The position numbers were made by a program, and so were the translations under genes. Shown piece by piece: positions 54,119 through 64,000 of a DNA stretch of 64,000 bases. The notes under the pieces are model-generated. The model searched no databases, was not told the origin of the DNA, and saw only the letters and a list, made by a program, of their open reading frames with translations. The stretch is from positions 14,017,001 to 14,081,000 of the forward strand of contig OY727095.1 of assembly GCA_963402885.1 (NCBI GenBank), read 5' to 3'. The DNA is from Antedon bifida. Taxonomy: Eukaryota > Echinodermata > Crinoidea > Comatulida > Antedonidae. How positions within the stretch are numbered: position 1 is the first letter of the stretch; the number at the start of each line of letters is the position of its first letter.

Positions 54119-57100
54119 CTTGCTGAATGCCTTGGTTTGATACACCTGCACTAGTAGACTCGTCTGGACCAGAAGGAACCTCTGTACCTGAATGTGATAA
54201 TAAAAAATTAGTTTTTGCAAACGTCCTTTGATTATTTGATTGTTCGACTTGTCATTTGATTTCCAAAATTGTCCGTTGTTTTTGGTTATTCTTTGTTGTT
54301 TAACTTGACTATTATTAGAATATGTTTTAGTTAGTTCTTTGTTTTCTATAATTTGTTCGTTGATTTTTATTTTCCTTTGTAGTTTTTTTAGTTTGTTCGT
54401 TGATTTTTGAAAATGTTCGTTGTTTTTTTAGTTTCTTCGTTGATTTTTGAAAACGTTCGTTTTTTTTTGACATAGTTCTTTATTTTAATTTTTTACTATT
54501 ATGGCTCTAAAGACCCAAGACCTAAGATTACAAATTCTAAGATATACGACAGCTTAAAAACAATAATTGTTTATCTATACACAATTTTAAACATAGTAGG
54601 TTTCATTTATTAATGCTTTTTACCATAAATTTGATTAAACACTTATCACAAACAGAAATAAACTCACAATATGTTCGCCCGTTGAGTAAATATATACCTT
54701 TTGTTTCACAACAAATAAAGTGGACAGTTTGTTTGTTGATATATATTTACTCTATTGTGTTGGTTTCAGGGGGTGTTTCCCTTTTGCCTATTTTGACTCC
54801 AAATTAATTTAAAAAACTAACTTTATTCTGAATACCACACCTTAGAAATAGGCCTCATAAGTACTTTTATGAAAGAGATTCACATAAAAAGTAACAAATA
54901 AATACTTGGTATTATTTATAAATAAAAATTTGTAATTTTACAGACGTGTTTTTTGCACACTTTCGCATACTCAACTTTCAATATTTTCGTTTCTATGGAG
55001 CGCCAAAATAGCAACAATAATAGAGGTCTAAAAACTCGATGGAATGCGTGCATTTAATGCATTTATTGGTGAAATGCACGTTTAATTTGTTCAATATATT
55101 TTGTCAATCTGTCAATAAAAATGTAAATTATGTAATGTAAATGTAAATAAATGTAATTATGTTACTGCTGATACTTTTCTATTTTCAAAGAATATTAATC
55201 ATCTTAATCTCAGCATCACTACTTACTCTAGGCCTAGTCATAAGGGCGACCTAAGGGGATATGGTGAATTTGTTGATTTTATTCTTAAAGTCAACAAAAC
55301 CTTGTAAAGTATCAACAGTAACATTTTATTTGTATTGACAGTGACAAAATATATTGAATTGGACATGATTTTCACCAAAAAATAAGTTAAATAGATGGAT
55401 TCCACATAGTTTTTAGCCATCTATTAAAATGTTGCTCTTTTGGCGTTCCATAGAAACAAAATATTGAACATAGAGTATGCGAAATTCGCATGAGAAAAAC
55501 GTCTGTAAAATCATCAATTTATTTAAACAATTTATTGTTATTTTATGGATTCGTCTTCTTCTTCTTCTTCTTTATTGTATCAAACAAAAATGTATCAAAC
55601 AAAAATGTCATCTAATTCCAAGGTGTGGTATTGAGGATAAAGTTGGTTAACACATTTAGAGTTAAAATACAAGGCAGGTGCAAAAGAGAACTAATGGTAA
55701 TCTTAGGTCTTGGGTCTTAGGTTTCGTGATCCGAAATCTTAGGGGGTCTTAGCTTTCGTGATCTTAGGTTTCGTGACATGTATTCCAGAATTGGTTACCT
55801 AAATCTACAAAAAAGGAGTGTGGTACACTTCATAAACACATACCAAAAGGTTTGCTAACAGTTCTAAACCGTATATGGTTAACTTGTTGAATGCTATTAA
55901 TATTTAATCATTTTGATAAGCACTAATAATACACAATAATTTGTTATAATCATTTCTTGATTATGCAGTAAGACAGCCAAGTGACATCGATCAGTTATGA
56001 AGAGGTGTGTTAGCAATGGTGAAATGAAAAGAAGTTAAATTAGTAGGAGGAAGATGGATTTAAAAAGCAATACAGATACTGAAGATAAAAGGTATTGTAG
56101 TCAAACTGATCTTGCTTATACCACTGTTATTCAAACATTTTTTTAACTAATTGGTTATAAATGAAGACTTGGCTCCTGTTATACATTAAACATTTTAATG
56201 TCAAATGTATCAGTACTGATCTTATTGGGCTTTATGTATTTGTAAATAAGGAGTTTGGGTTAAATCTGTACAACGAAACATCTATTATACCATGTAAAAA
56301 CACACCTTGATTTGAACTTGATGTTGCAACATCACCTGTAACAAATGAATTTCACAATATAATACATACATAGATGCTATACATATTCCAGATTTTGTAT
56401 GGTAAGATGCACAATATGACAAAACATTAATATTACAAGTTCAATTGTTCATAAAGACAACAATGTACATAAACTATTAGTATTAAACTAGTGTTTTACT
56501 TAGAACATGTATTGATAAATTATCTTGTGTTTTAAAATCCACTAATTCGTTGTCATTAAACAAGCCACATACTTTATAATTACTAAGTTAATTATCCTTA
56601 AGTTCATAAAGAGTAAGGGTAGGCCTACAATTTTCAAACTATTTATTAGAGACTACTTATTTTAAATCATACCTTGATCAGTTTTTCTTTCTGTTGGCTT
56701 CATTTCCTCTAAAAATAAACCAAACATTATTATTGTACAACTGAGCCTTGGGTATGGAAAGCAGACACCACAGGATCCAGGAAAAGTATCTGCCTATAAA
56801 GGGTGCTCACAACTGGTTAGGCTGAGACCAACACATTTTACAGTATTTTATTTATTTATTTGACGGATACAAGTAAATAAAAAGTGTTTTGTATTCTCTT
56901 ATGGAAAGTACACTGGTTTAGATAGGAAGAACAAACATGAAAGCTTTTGTTTGAGTTTTCACAGAGAAGTTCAACTGCATATAACTTGTACTTCTCTCTA
57001 GGACATAGGTGCCATGAAAGTAAGCTAGCCTCTGACAAATGATGACTAATAATTTAGCAATTTTAAGGAGCGAGCAATCAGCACAGGCATTGCAAAATAA

Positions 57101-60100
57101 AGATATTTTAAGATCTTAAAAGGTGTATCTAGAAAATGATTTAGCAAAACAATAGGTCCTTACCGAACTCTATAATACAGAATAATTATGTATAATCTTT
57201 AAATGGGTGCATGATCTTATGCTGTGTACTGTGGTATAGTGTTAGTAAGTTGTCCAGAATATTACGCTTACTGACTGTATTGACTTGGAAAAGCAAAGGA
57301 AGTGTGTGACAATATCTTATATTATTGATTATATATACATTTGATTTTTGTTGGCTGCTTCCCACATGGGAAATAAGAATGGTAAATCGATGCCTTGCAT
57401 AATCTGTTGTCATACCTCGCATGCCTCTCACTTTGTTATTACACTTACATATTTTGACGTCAAGTCGAAAACCTAATTATATATTATTAAAACACTTATC
57501 ATTGGATAGAAAAACATTTCAACAAATAAAAATTAACTTGGGGAGACAGTTAGGTTAGGAATTAGTTTTTACATATAATGTGTACAAAATATAACTTGAC
57601 CACCAAAAATAACAATTTTGATGTTCAAGGCCTCACATGGTCTTAAAGACCTCCCATCATGAACTATGAAGGGTTGCAGCGTTGCCCGTTAGGTTATATA
57701 CATTATCATGCATATAACAATATCTACATATAACCTTATGGATTTTGTCAGAATATTTATTTATTTATTCTTTCCTTAGCATTATTTTGTCCGTCAATTA
57801 TCTTGAGATCAATTTAATCTAGCTACCTCAATTTTTAGAGTATATTCCTTATTGCCAGGAATCGATGGGATTATCTTTTCATGGTGTGCAATCAAAAATT
57901 TCGCAGTCTACTCGCGATTTAACGAAATCACGTTTGTAATCATATCTTCAAGCATGTATTATAATTAAACAAAATTTGGTACTCAGGTCATATTTCATCA
58001 TATGGCAATACAATTATGAATAGCGCATATACGTATGCATACGTACACTTAAAATTTTCAAAATTGATTTTCAGTGAAATTAGAGTACGTTTCAGGCAAT
58101 AAAAGCATTTAAGAAATTGCCATGAGTGCGCAGATTTTTGCATGTTAAACGTTGTAGCACAGTATTTTTGCCTGTTGTCTCTCTCTTTCTTTTTAGCAAT
58201 TTCATCATATTTTATTCACTTTTCAACTTGAAACCGCGTTATACAAGCACATCAGAAGTGAGTTAACAAAATGGTGAAAATATGCTAAATTTTTAAATTA
58301 ATGTATTATTAGATATAAATTATGAAACTAAGGGGAAAAAAGTTTATTACATCATCATTAATTGCATATTAAATGAAAAAAATGTTGACAATCAAACAAA
58401 CTATGACATTTTCTTGGACCGAAATAACAAACTTAACATTAACCTTCTTCTTTAAAATGTTCATATATTAAAGTTGCATCATTTAAAAAATATAAAGATG
58501 TCATCATAGTAAAAAATTATGATTTATTGCTGCATGTAATCATCTATCTGCAACAAAGTGATTACTGCATAGTAAAATCTTTCTTCAAATTTTAGTCGGA
58601 TGTGTAAATGGCTCAGTGGTCTGTGATCGCCTCTATAGCATTTGAGGTACCGAGATCGAGTCTCACCTTTTGAAACGAAATAATATTTTTAGTTCGCGTG
58701 CAACGCGACTCTACAGCTCACTATGTCGGTCGGACGGTAAACACTAACTTGAACATGCGACTGCAGCCATTTATATGACCTTGTTTTTTGTTATATCCGT
58801 ATTGTTTGTTCAATTTTATTTCTTAGTGTATACATTATATGTATGATTTATAATGAAATCTAGAGAAAAAGTAACTTATGTCTTTATTAATATGTAACAA
58901 GGGTGGTTTATGACATAATAAAAGGGATCTTTGATCAGATTGTTTTATTAAAGTGTATATGGCTCGATATGCAGTGATACTGGTTTAGTGTATTTACAGT
59001 ACCAAGATCCTATCTTTCATATATTATAAATAATTAAAGATTCTGACAAAATCAATCAATCAATATATCTTTTAAAAATTAATTATCTTAAAAATCAATG
59101 CACATAACCTATAATTCGTCATATTGACGAATTAAATCTAGTTATAATTAATTTCACCCGTAGAGATATATATACTTAGCCTAGGCTTGTTTAGGTCTAG
59201 CTGTATTTTTTGACAAAAATCTTTTTTTTTGAATGACCTCAGGAAGTCAAAAGTCTTGAGTATAACATACCTGGAGGCACTGTAACAAATAAAATATAAA
59301 ATAAAGATTTTAATAGAAAAAACAGATTAGATTCTTTGTAAATACATTTGCGCCCAAAAACAATAAACATACTTTATGAATTATTAATGTATTTATTAGT
59401 TTTACACATTTTATTAATTTCATCATAAATTTAGATTTGATTTGCTACTTAACATTGTCCTGCCATTTCAAATACTTACAAGGCACAACCACTGGATCAA
59501 TATTATTTGACTTTTGTGACAGTAACACTCTTGCCTTTATTGATGAATTACCTCTTTTTAAAAAAAATTTCTTTAATGATTTTGTACGCCATAGGTTTTC
59601 AGCCTTGACAGTCTAAGAAAAAAAGAAGTAGAAGAGGTAGATACTCATACAAAATGTCACAGCTTCAGTTCTTTAAATTGATTGCTGTGGTGAATACAAA
59701 CTATACTTTTGGAGTGGAGTAGTTGTAGCTTGGGGGCCAAGATGCTACCAATCTCAGGGTCCAACAGTATGTTTAAATCTTGTCGGTTTCGGAAAAAAAG
59801 TCATGATTTTTTTCTCATGACAAATTACAAATAACTTCATTTCCAAATAATTGTAATAAAACTTGTGTATGTTTGTCTTGTGAACATTTGTATTTTAAGA
59901 AGTAGAAGTGAATGGATTTTAAATATTGTAGCGAAATGTGCTACTCTTTTTATGGAACAGTCCAGTCTCTGACTGCTGATTGGTGGGTAGATATAGGTAA
60001 CATTAGAAGGGAGAAACCCACATGGTAGTAATTTAGTCTCAATCTCCAAAGATACCAGACATAGAAACTGAATTTGCTAAAACTTGGAAATATTTTATAC

Positions 60101-63100
60101 GTATTGGAGTCTTAGGTAGGCCATACAAATCATTATTGTGTACTGTTATTGAAAGTTGCAATTAAAGATGGGTCCTACTAAACACCACCAGATACCTACC
60201 AGAGCAACAAATCCTACCATCAGAGAGCAGCCACCAGAATCGAATGCGTTCAATATTCATAACAGTAACGAAACGAACGCGTTTATCCGTGTCTATTGTG
60301 TATTGTATTCAGCGGTCAACTGTGAGGCGCTACCGATGCATTTATTTGGTCAAATAAATCACTATAATTTTCAAAATAATTGAGGCTTTTGTTACTCAGT
60401 CAACTGCTCTCACAGCATTTATTTGGTCAAATAAAATCAGAAATTCATTTTGTACACTATAACATTTAAAAATGAATAAAATTGAATGCACCTATATTCC
60501 TTGGTTGATATTTTGTTGGTCCCTTTTTAATGAAACCATAGAATTGGCTACGGTCATTCCAGTAATCCGACACACCCTTCTGTCAGTGATGGTATTCTAT
60601 TTAATAAATATTCTCCCGGCAAAAGTCGATTATCATTTTAAAATTTGTTAGGCTTTCGTACTTTTAAAAAAAGAGTAGAATCATAGAAGAGGGATGGTCA
60701 CAAGAACAGAAAGTATTACCGTGTATTTTATATCGCATAGAATCAGCAATAATAATAATTATGATCGTCATGTTAATAACAAAATGAATTAAAAATGATT
60801 GTGTTAATTGTATTGTAATTTTTAGTCGAGAGTTCCATCTGGAGAAAAATGTACGACATCTTCAAAAATTGGTATAAAAGTAAACGTGGAAGTTTATCAT
60901 ACAAAAGGGATAAAATGGCTTGTTGGTTTCACGATCCTTTATCTTGTCAATCAGGTCAGCTACTTTTAATGTTTTCCAGTCAGTTGCTAATTTTAATATA
61001 TTGTTAATGCACTCGCTAGAATTTTTTTTCCAATCAAACGGCAACCATGTGTTTGCTTTCGGCGGCAAAATAGCGTATTTTAACAAAATCAGGATTTTCT
61101 CTAAAGATTCTTTGCTTTAATAATAAATCGAAATTTTTTGGAAGTCATGTTCGTCTTCGCATCCAACCCTTGTTTTGAAAAATAGCCTTCATTAATTCTG
61201 TGCATCATTTTCTTTTGTATTTTTGTACCAATTTTTTAAAGATGTTTTTGTACATTTTCTCCAGACTGCGTAAACGAATTTTAAATGATAATTACATGAA
61301 AATCGAAAATGATAACATTTGGATTGTGTATGAAATAAATACTTTGGGTACAATTTTAGATGATCAAAAAGACACGTGCTTTATTAAACAGAATACCATC
61401 ACTGACAGAAGGCGTGTCGGATTTACTGAAATGACCGTACTAGTCAATTCTATGGTTTCATTAAAAAAAAAGAACAAAAAAAGTGTGTGAATATTGTATA
61501 GTTTTATTTATTATTAAATGTTATAGTGTACAGAAAAGAATTTCTGATTTTATTTGACCAAATAAATGCTGTGAGAGCAGTTGACTAACAAATAAGTTAT
61601 TTATTTTTAAATATATAATTCACAATTACAATATAATTCCTTAAGTACTAACACCAATATTGATCGCTTCTTTCCATTATTATTTTACATCACTTTTAAC
61701 CTGAAATATCATTTTCTATCTTCGATGTCATCTTGTTTTAATGATTTAAATTTTTTATTTAAAGTAGTTTTTATCAAGATTTTAACCAGCCTGTTAGTGG
61801 CGATGATTCGCTGTTGGTGGAATAAGATAAATAATAAATGTTAGTGCACACAAAAGAATGTATTTGACCAAATAAATGCATCGGTTGCAGCTCAGTTGAC
61901 CGCTGAATAGAATACACAATAGACACGGATGAACGCATTCGATTCTAGGAAATTGCAGCGCTGAGAAATTTATTTTTAACTTCAATTTTATCAGTTTCTG
62001 AAAGAATTAACCATTGAAATTTGTTATATACCATTAATAATCAATTCCAAACAGGTGGCTGCTCTCTGGTGGTAGGATTTGTTGCTCTGGTAGGTATCTT
62101 GTGGTGTTTAGTAGGACACATTAAAAATCATGAATCATAGCCACAGATTGGTTGTGTTTGTGTGTAAAAATTGATATCTGATGGCGATAATTAATGCGCT
62201 TTATAAAATAAGTTCAAGGATGTAGTCAATCAGACGTGCTCAAATGAGTAACATGTGCGCTCTTTATTTTTTCAATATTATGCACTGGAGTGCAAAAAGT
62301 GCGCAGCAAAAAAGCATAACAGCACTGCGTGTAAATCGTGTGGCAGAATACCCATCGCGTTAGCTGCTGCACGATTTACAAGTAAAGCAGTTGTCTGCAC
62401 CGCAGCCCCATAAAAAAAAAACAACATAAACACACACCACACTATATCTTGTCATTTCTGATACATGACTGTTTTGCTAGGCCTACTAGGCTGTGATTTG
62501 CCAAGCAGAGTGGCCCTTGCCGCGGTAGGCCTAGTAGGCTAGGTGTATTTACCCAAAAAGTTGAGGGAAAATAGTTAATAGACCCAAGTTTTTTTTGCCA
62601 CACAATGTTGTTGGCTGATCGCCGTCTATAACCTAGCTTTCTGTCCTAGCATTCGTCAATGATATACGATGGATAAATTGAATAAAAGTAGGCGTGTTAT
62701 AAAACAAATAATGAATATTTCGTATTTGTTGAATGGAGAGAATATTTCATGAGTTAAAAGTTGACTGCTTTATTTTCAACTCGGTTCTGCCTCTTTGAAA
62801 ATAGAGCAGTCAATCTTTCAACTCATGATATATTCTCGCTATCCAACTCACAAACATTCATTATTTGTAATAATTAGCCACTCATTAGTATAGACATACC
62901 ACCTTTATGAGTTCTATTCTTTAACCATCTATATCCATTTATAGATACGTTATCATCTTTTTAAAATGTTTCTGCAACACCAAAAATTGATTTAAAAAAA
63001 AAAAAAATTCATACAATTTTAAGTCTATTCCATTACTGTATGTTAAATGTAATTCTTAACGTAATTGATGTTTTACCTTTACCTCATTTATTTTTTCTGA

Positions 63101-63843
63101 CAACATTTGGCAAGCAACTTTTGTTTAAATATTTTGTTAAGTTCAGTTTCCAGTGGGTAACAAACCAATTAAGTCATAGCCTAGTAATGTATCCATTATC
63201 GGTACAATTTCAGTTGTGTTGCTGTTAGCAAATTCTTGTTCTAGCTGTGATTGTGGAAAGCTTTCACAGCTTGGCTTCTTATAGTGCTTTGTACATGCCC
63301 TGTTGTGTTTTTCCTTATTCTACCAAGTTGATGTTGCTATAAGCCTTGTGCCATGTCTCGAGAATGTTAATGTTTGATTGTGAAGTTGTTCCATTTCAAA
63401 TAGGAAATGTTTCACTAGATTGAGATTAGTTATATTCTTTGAAACTTATTTACTCTCTGTTGGTTTTCCATTGAGAGGATGATGCGAAATGTTGATGATT
63501 TGAATTTCATCGCAAACAATTAAATTTCGCTGGTCCTGGGCCAAAAACAGGTGTAACGGTGTCTTAGATGTGTTATATACTTGGATAATGGAGATTTCTG
63601 TTATATACTGATTTATTATATGGTATTGCTGCAAAACATCTGTTTAATACATATATTCTTCATAATTTGTATAATATACAGCATTACAACAATACATTTA
63701 CTTACTTGTGTTTTTTTTTCCTGAATTTCCCATTCCTCGTTTGATACTTCAACAGTAATTTCCATGTCTTCATACGTAGAAAGTATTTCTTCATGTACTA
63801 TTAAACTCTTCTCACCATGAACTGTGTGCTCTTCTTCTATACT
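54119..63843 (-). CDS. Upstream linker exons, partial gene running off the right edge (same unit as, or neighbour of, the HEPN gene)
   Basis: Phase-consistent exons: 63843-63706 (SIEEEHTVHGEKSLIVHEEI and EDMEITVEVSNEEWEIQEKK), 59612-59480 (TVKAENLWRTKSLKKFFLKR), 59279-59271 (a 9-nt microexon), 56708-56673 (EEMKPTERKTDQ), 56335-56306 (GDVATSSSNQ) and 54187-54119 (EVPSGPDESTSAGVSNQ). Junctions are GT-AG, phase 0 for the first and phase 1 afterwards. Together they hold 415 nt and then fit the phase-1 acceptor at 53203. No domain is recognised: the content is acidic, then basic, then Ser/Thr-rich linker. The 56.3-kb exon is homologous to HEPN gene exon 4 (46872-46843), which supports common ancestry. 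The true 5-prime end lies outside the window. Confidence 0.6.
54225..54480. repeat. Low-complexity TTCGTTGATTTTT repeats
   Basis: TTCGTTG-type words separated by T runs recur at irregular steps (about 54355, 54395, 54416, 54437, 54455). T-rich slippage-type repeat in an intron. Confidence 0.7.
54509..55718. mobile_element. Foldback element, about 1.2 kb
   Basis: Nested inverted pairs share one centre near 55230: AAGACCCAAGACCTAAGATT (54512) with AATCTTAGGTCTTGGGTCTT (about 55698); ATACCACACCTTAGAAAT (54833) with CCAAGGTGTGGTAT (about 55618); TTTTACAGACGT (54938) with ACGTCTGTAAAATC (about 55500); and CAATATATTTTGTCA (55102) with TGACAAAATATATTG (about 55341). The left arm also has a local hairpin (GAGTAAATATATACC / ATATATATTTACTC). 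No coding sequence. It lies in a minus-strand intron. Confidence 0.8.
57691..59141 (+). mobile_element. Helitron/Helentron-like non-autonomous element, copy 2
   Basis: Starts AGGTTATATACATTATCATG after TT. It carries (TTTA)n near 57760 and a subterminal ACATAACCT at 59102-59110, then the hairpin AATTCGTCA/TGACGAATT and CTAG at 59138-59141 followed by TT. It is homologous over its length to copy 1 (6575-8061) in the opposite orientation. No Rep/helicase frame. Located in the intron between 59271 and 56708. Confidence 0.6.
58597..58680 (+). other. tRNA-like segment in Helentron-like copy 2
   Basis: AATGGCTCAGTGGTCTGTGA (A-box-like) and GAGATCGAGTCTCACC (B-box-like), matching the segment at 6903-6990. 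Arms pair poorly; a relic. Confidence 0.5.
60172..62117. mobile_element. Large foldback/long-TIR element, arms about 0.9 kb
   Basis: Inverted pairs around a centre near 61140: GTCCTACTAAACACCACCAG (60172) with GTGGTGTTTAGTAGGAC (62101-62117); AGACACGGATGAACGC (61921) with its partner at about 60270; GCATTTATTTGGTCAAATAA (60415) with TTATTTGACCAAATAAATGC (about 61550); CACTGACAGAAGGCGTGTCG (61398) with its partner at about 60571; and CATCTGGAGAAAAATGTAC (60837) with GTACATTTTCTCCAGA (61249). The right arm holds about 110 extra bases near 61950-62055. The loop has a transposase-like fragment on the minus strand. Confidence 0.8.
60862..61086 (-). pseudogene. Transposase-like C-terminal fragment in the foldback loop
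   Basis: The minus-strand frame reads NTWLPFDWKKNSSECINNIL and KLATDWKTLKVADLIDKIKD. The Asn/Ser-Glu-x-x-Asn-x-x-x-Lys pattern before a Trp resembles the conserved Glu region late in Mutator-like transposases (inference). Nothing else of a transposase is present in the window, so this is a remnant in a non-autonomous element. Confidence 0.45.
62630..62885. mobile_element. MITE family R3, copy at the right end
   Basis: ACCTAGCTTTCTGTCCTAGC, GCGTGTTATAAAACAAATAA, GACTGCTTTATTTTCAACTC, GAGCAGTCAATCTTTCAACT and AACATTCATTATTTGT occur in the same order as in the copy at 13660-13930. Confidence 0.7.
62890..63705. other. Intron, no gene seen
   Basis: Short frames at 63040-63228 and 63446-63634 have no domain and no splice context. 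Confidence 0.4.
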
Positions 63844-64000
63844 CTGAAATATATATCAGACAACCATGTAAACTTGTTAACAGTGTATTTATTCTATCAT
63901 TTAATAGGAATCTATTCAATTAATTAATTTTAACTTTAATTTAATTAACAGTTAAAAATTAATAATTCTAAAATTTTAGACTTGTGATGCGAAGAGTATT

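Noticed and set aside
60156..60383. 75-codon plus-strand frame
   Set aside because: It lies entirely in an arm of the foldback element and has an inverted, broken counterpart in the other arm.

Overview
The window is AT-rich eukaryotic (metazoan) DNA. Genes are split by GT-AG introns, coding density is low, and repeats are abundant: minisatellites, foldback and TIR elements, a LINE, and a 5S-rRNA-derived sequence. The gene content (Roc-COR GTPase with death-effector-like domains, HEPN of the DZIP3 type, chromo-barrel/transposase-like protein) and the very frequent AGGCCTA/CCTAGG words suggest a marine invertebrate, perhaps a deuterostome such as an echinoderm. The taxonomic call is inference only.

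Layout. 0-8 kb: repeats only, namely a 650-bp interspersed repeat, a TA-flanked MITE nested between GACGATCGGGCCC clusters, and a Helitron/Helentron-like element. 8.2-10.3 kb: two minisatellites (units about 95 and 87 bp). 10.4-23.2 kb, minus strand: a complete 17-exon ROCO gene. I rebuilt it by matching splice sites and reading phase; it gives an uninterrupted 1064-aa product with tandem DED-like domains at both ends and Roc-COR in the middle. Its introns hold a third minisatellite, several MITEs and two tandem duplications that include exon sequence. 26.6-29.6 kb, plus strand: an intact 3-exon gene (905 aa) with a chromo-barrel-like N-terminus, a transposase-like core and a CCHC knuckle. 31.7-35.2 kb: a TIR element without recognised coding sequence. 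36.5-38.8 kb: duplicated low-complexity DNA. 39.0-43.3 kb: a DNA element with 321-bp inverted repeats around a frameshifted gene whose motifs resemble XPG/FEN nucleases.

44.7-63.8 kb, minus strand: a HEPN (DZIP3-like) gene built from many short phase-1 exons, several of them duplicates of each other. Upstream minus-strand exons in the same phase (54.1-63.8 kb) either belong to the same transcription unit through an internal acceptor or to a neighbouring gene that runs off the right edge. Their introns carry a CR1/L2-like LINE inserted inside the 650-bp repeat seen at the left edge, a second Helentron-like copy, two large foldbacks and a 5S-like sequence.

How the genes may work together: DED, Roc-COR and DZIP3-type HEPN modules are typical of expanded invertebrate innate-immune or cell-death signalling repertoires. 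The two minus-strand genes also share a homologous linker exon (11579-11641 and 48252-48353), which suggests exon exchange within one modular family. Cellular functions are inferred from domains only.
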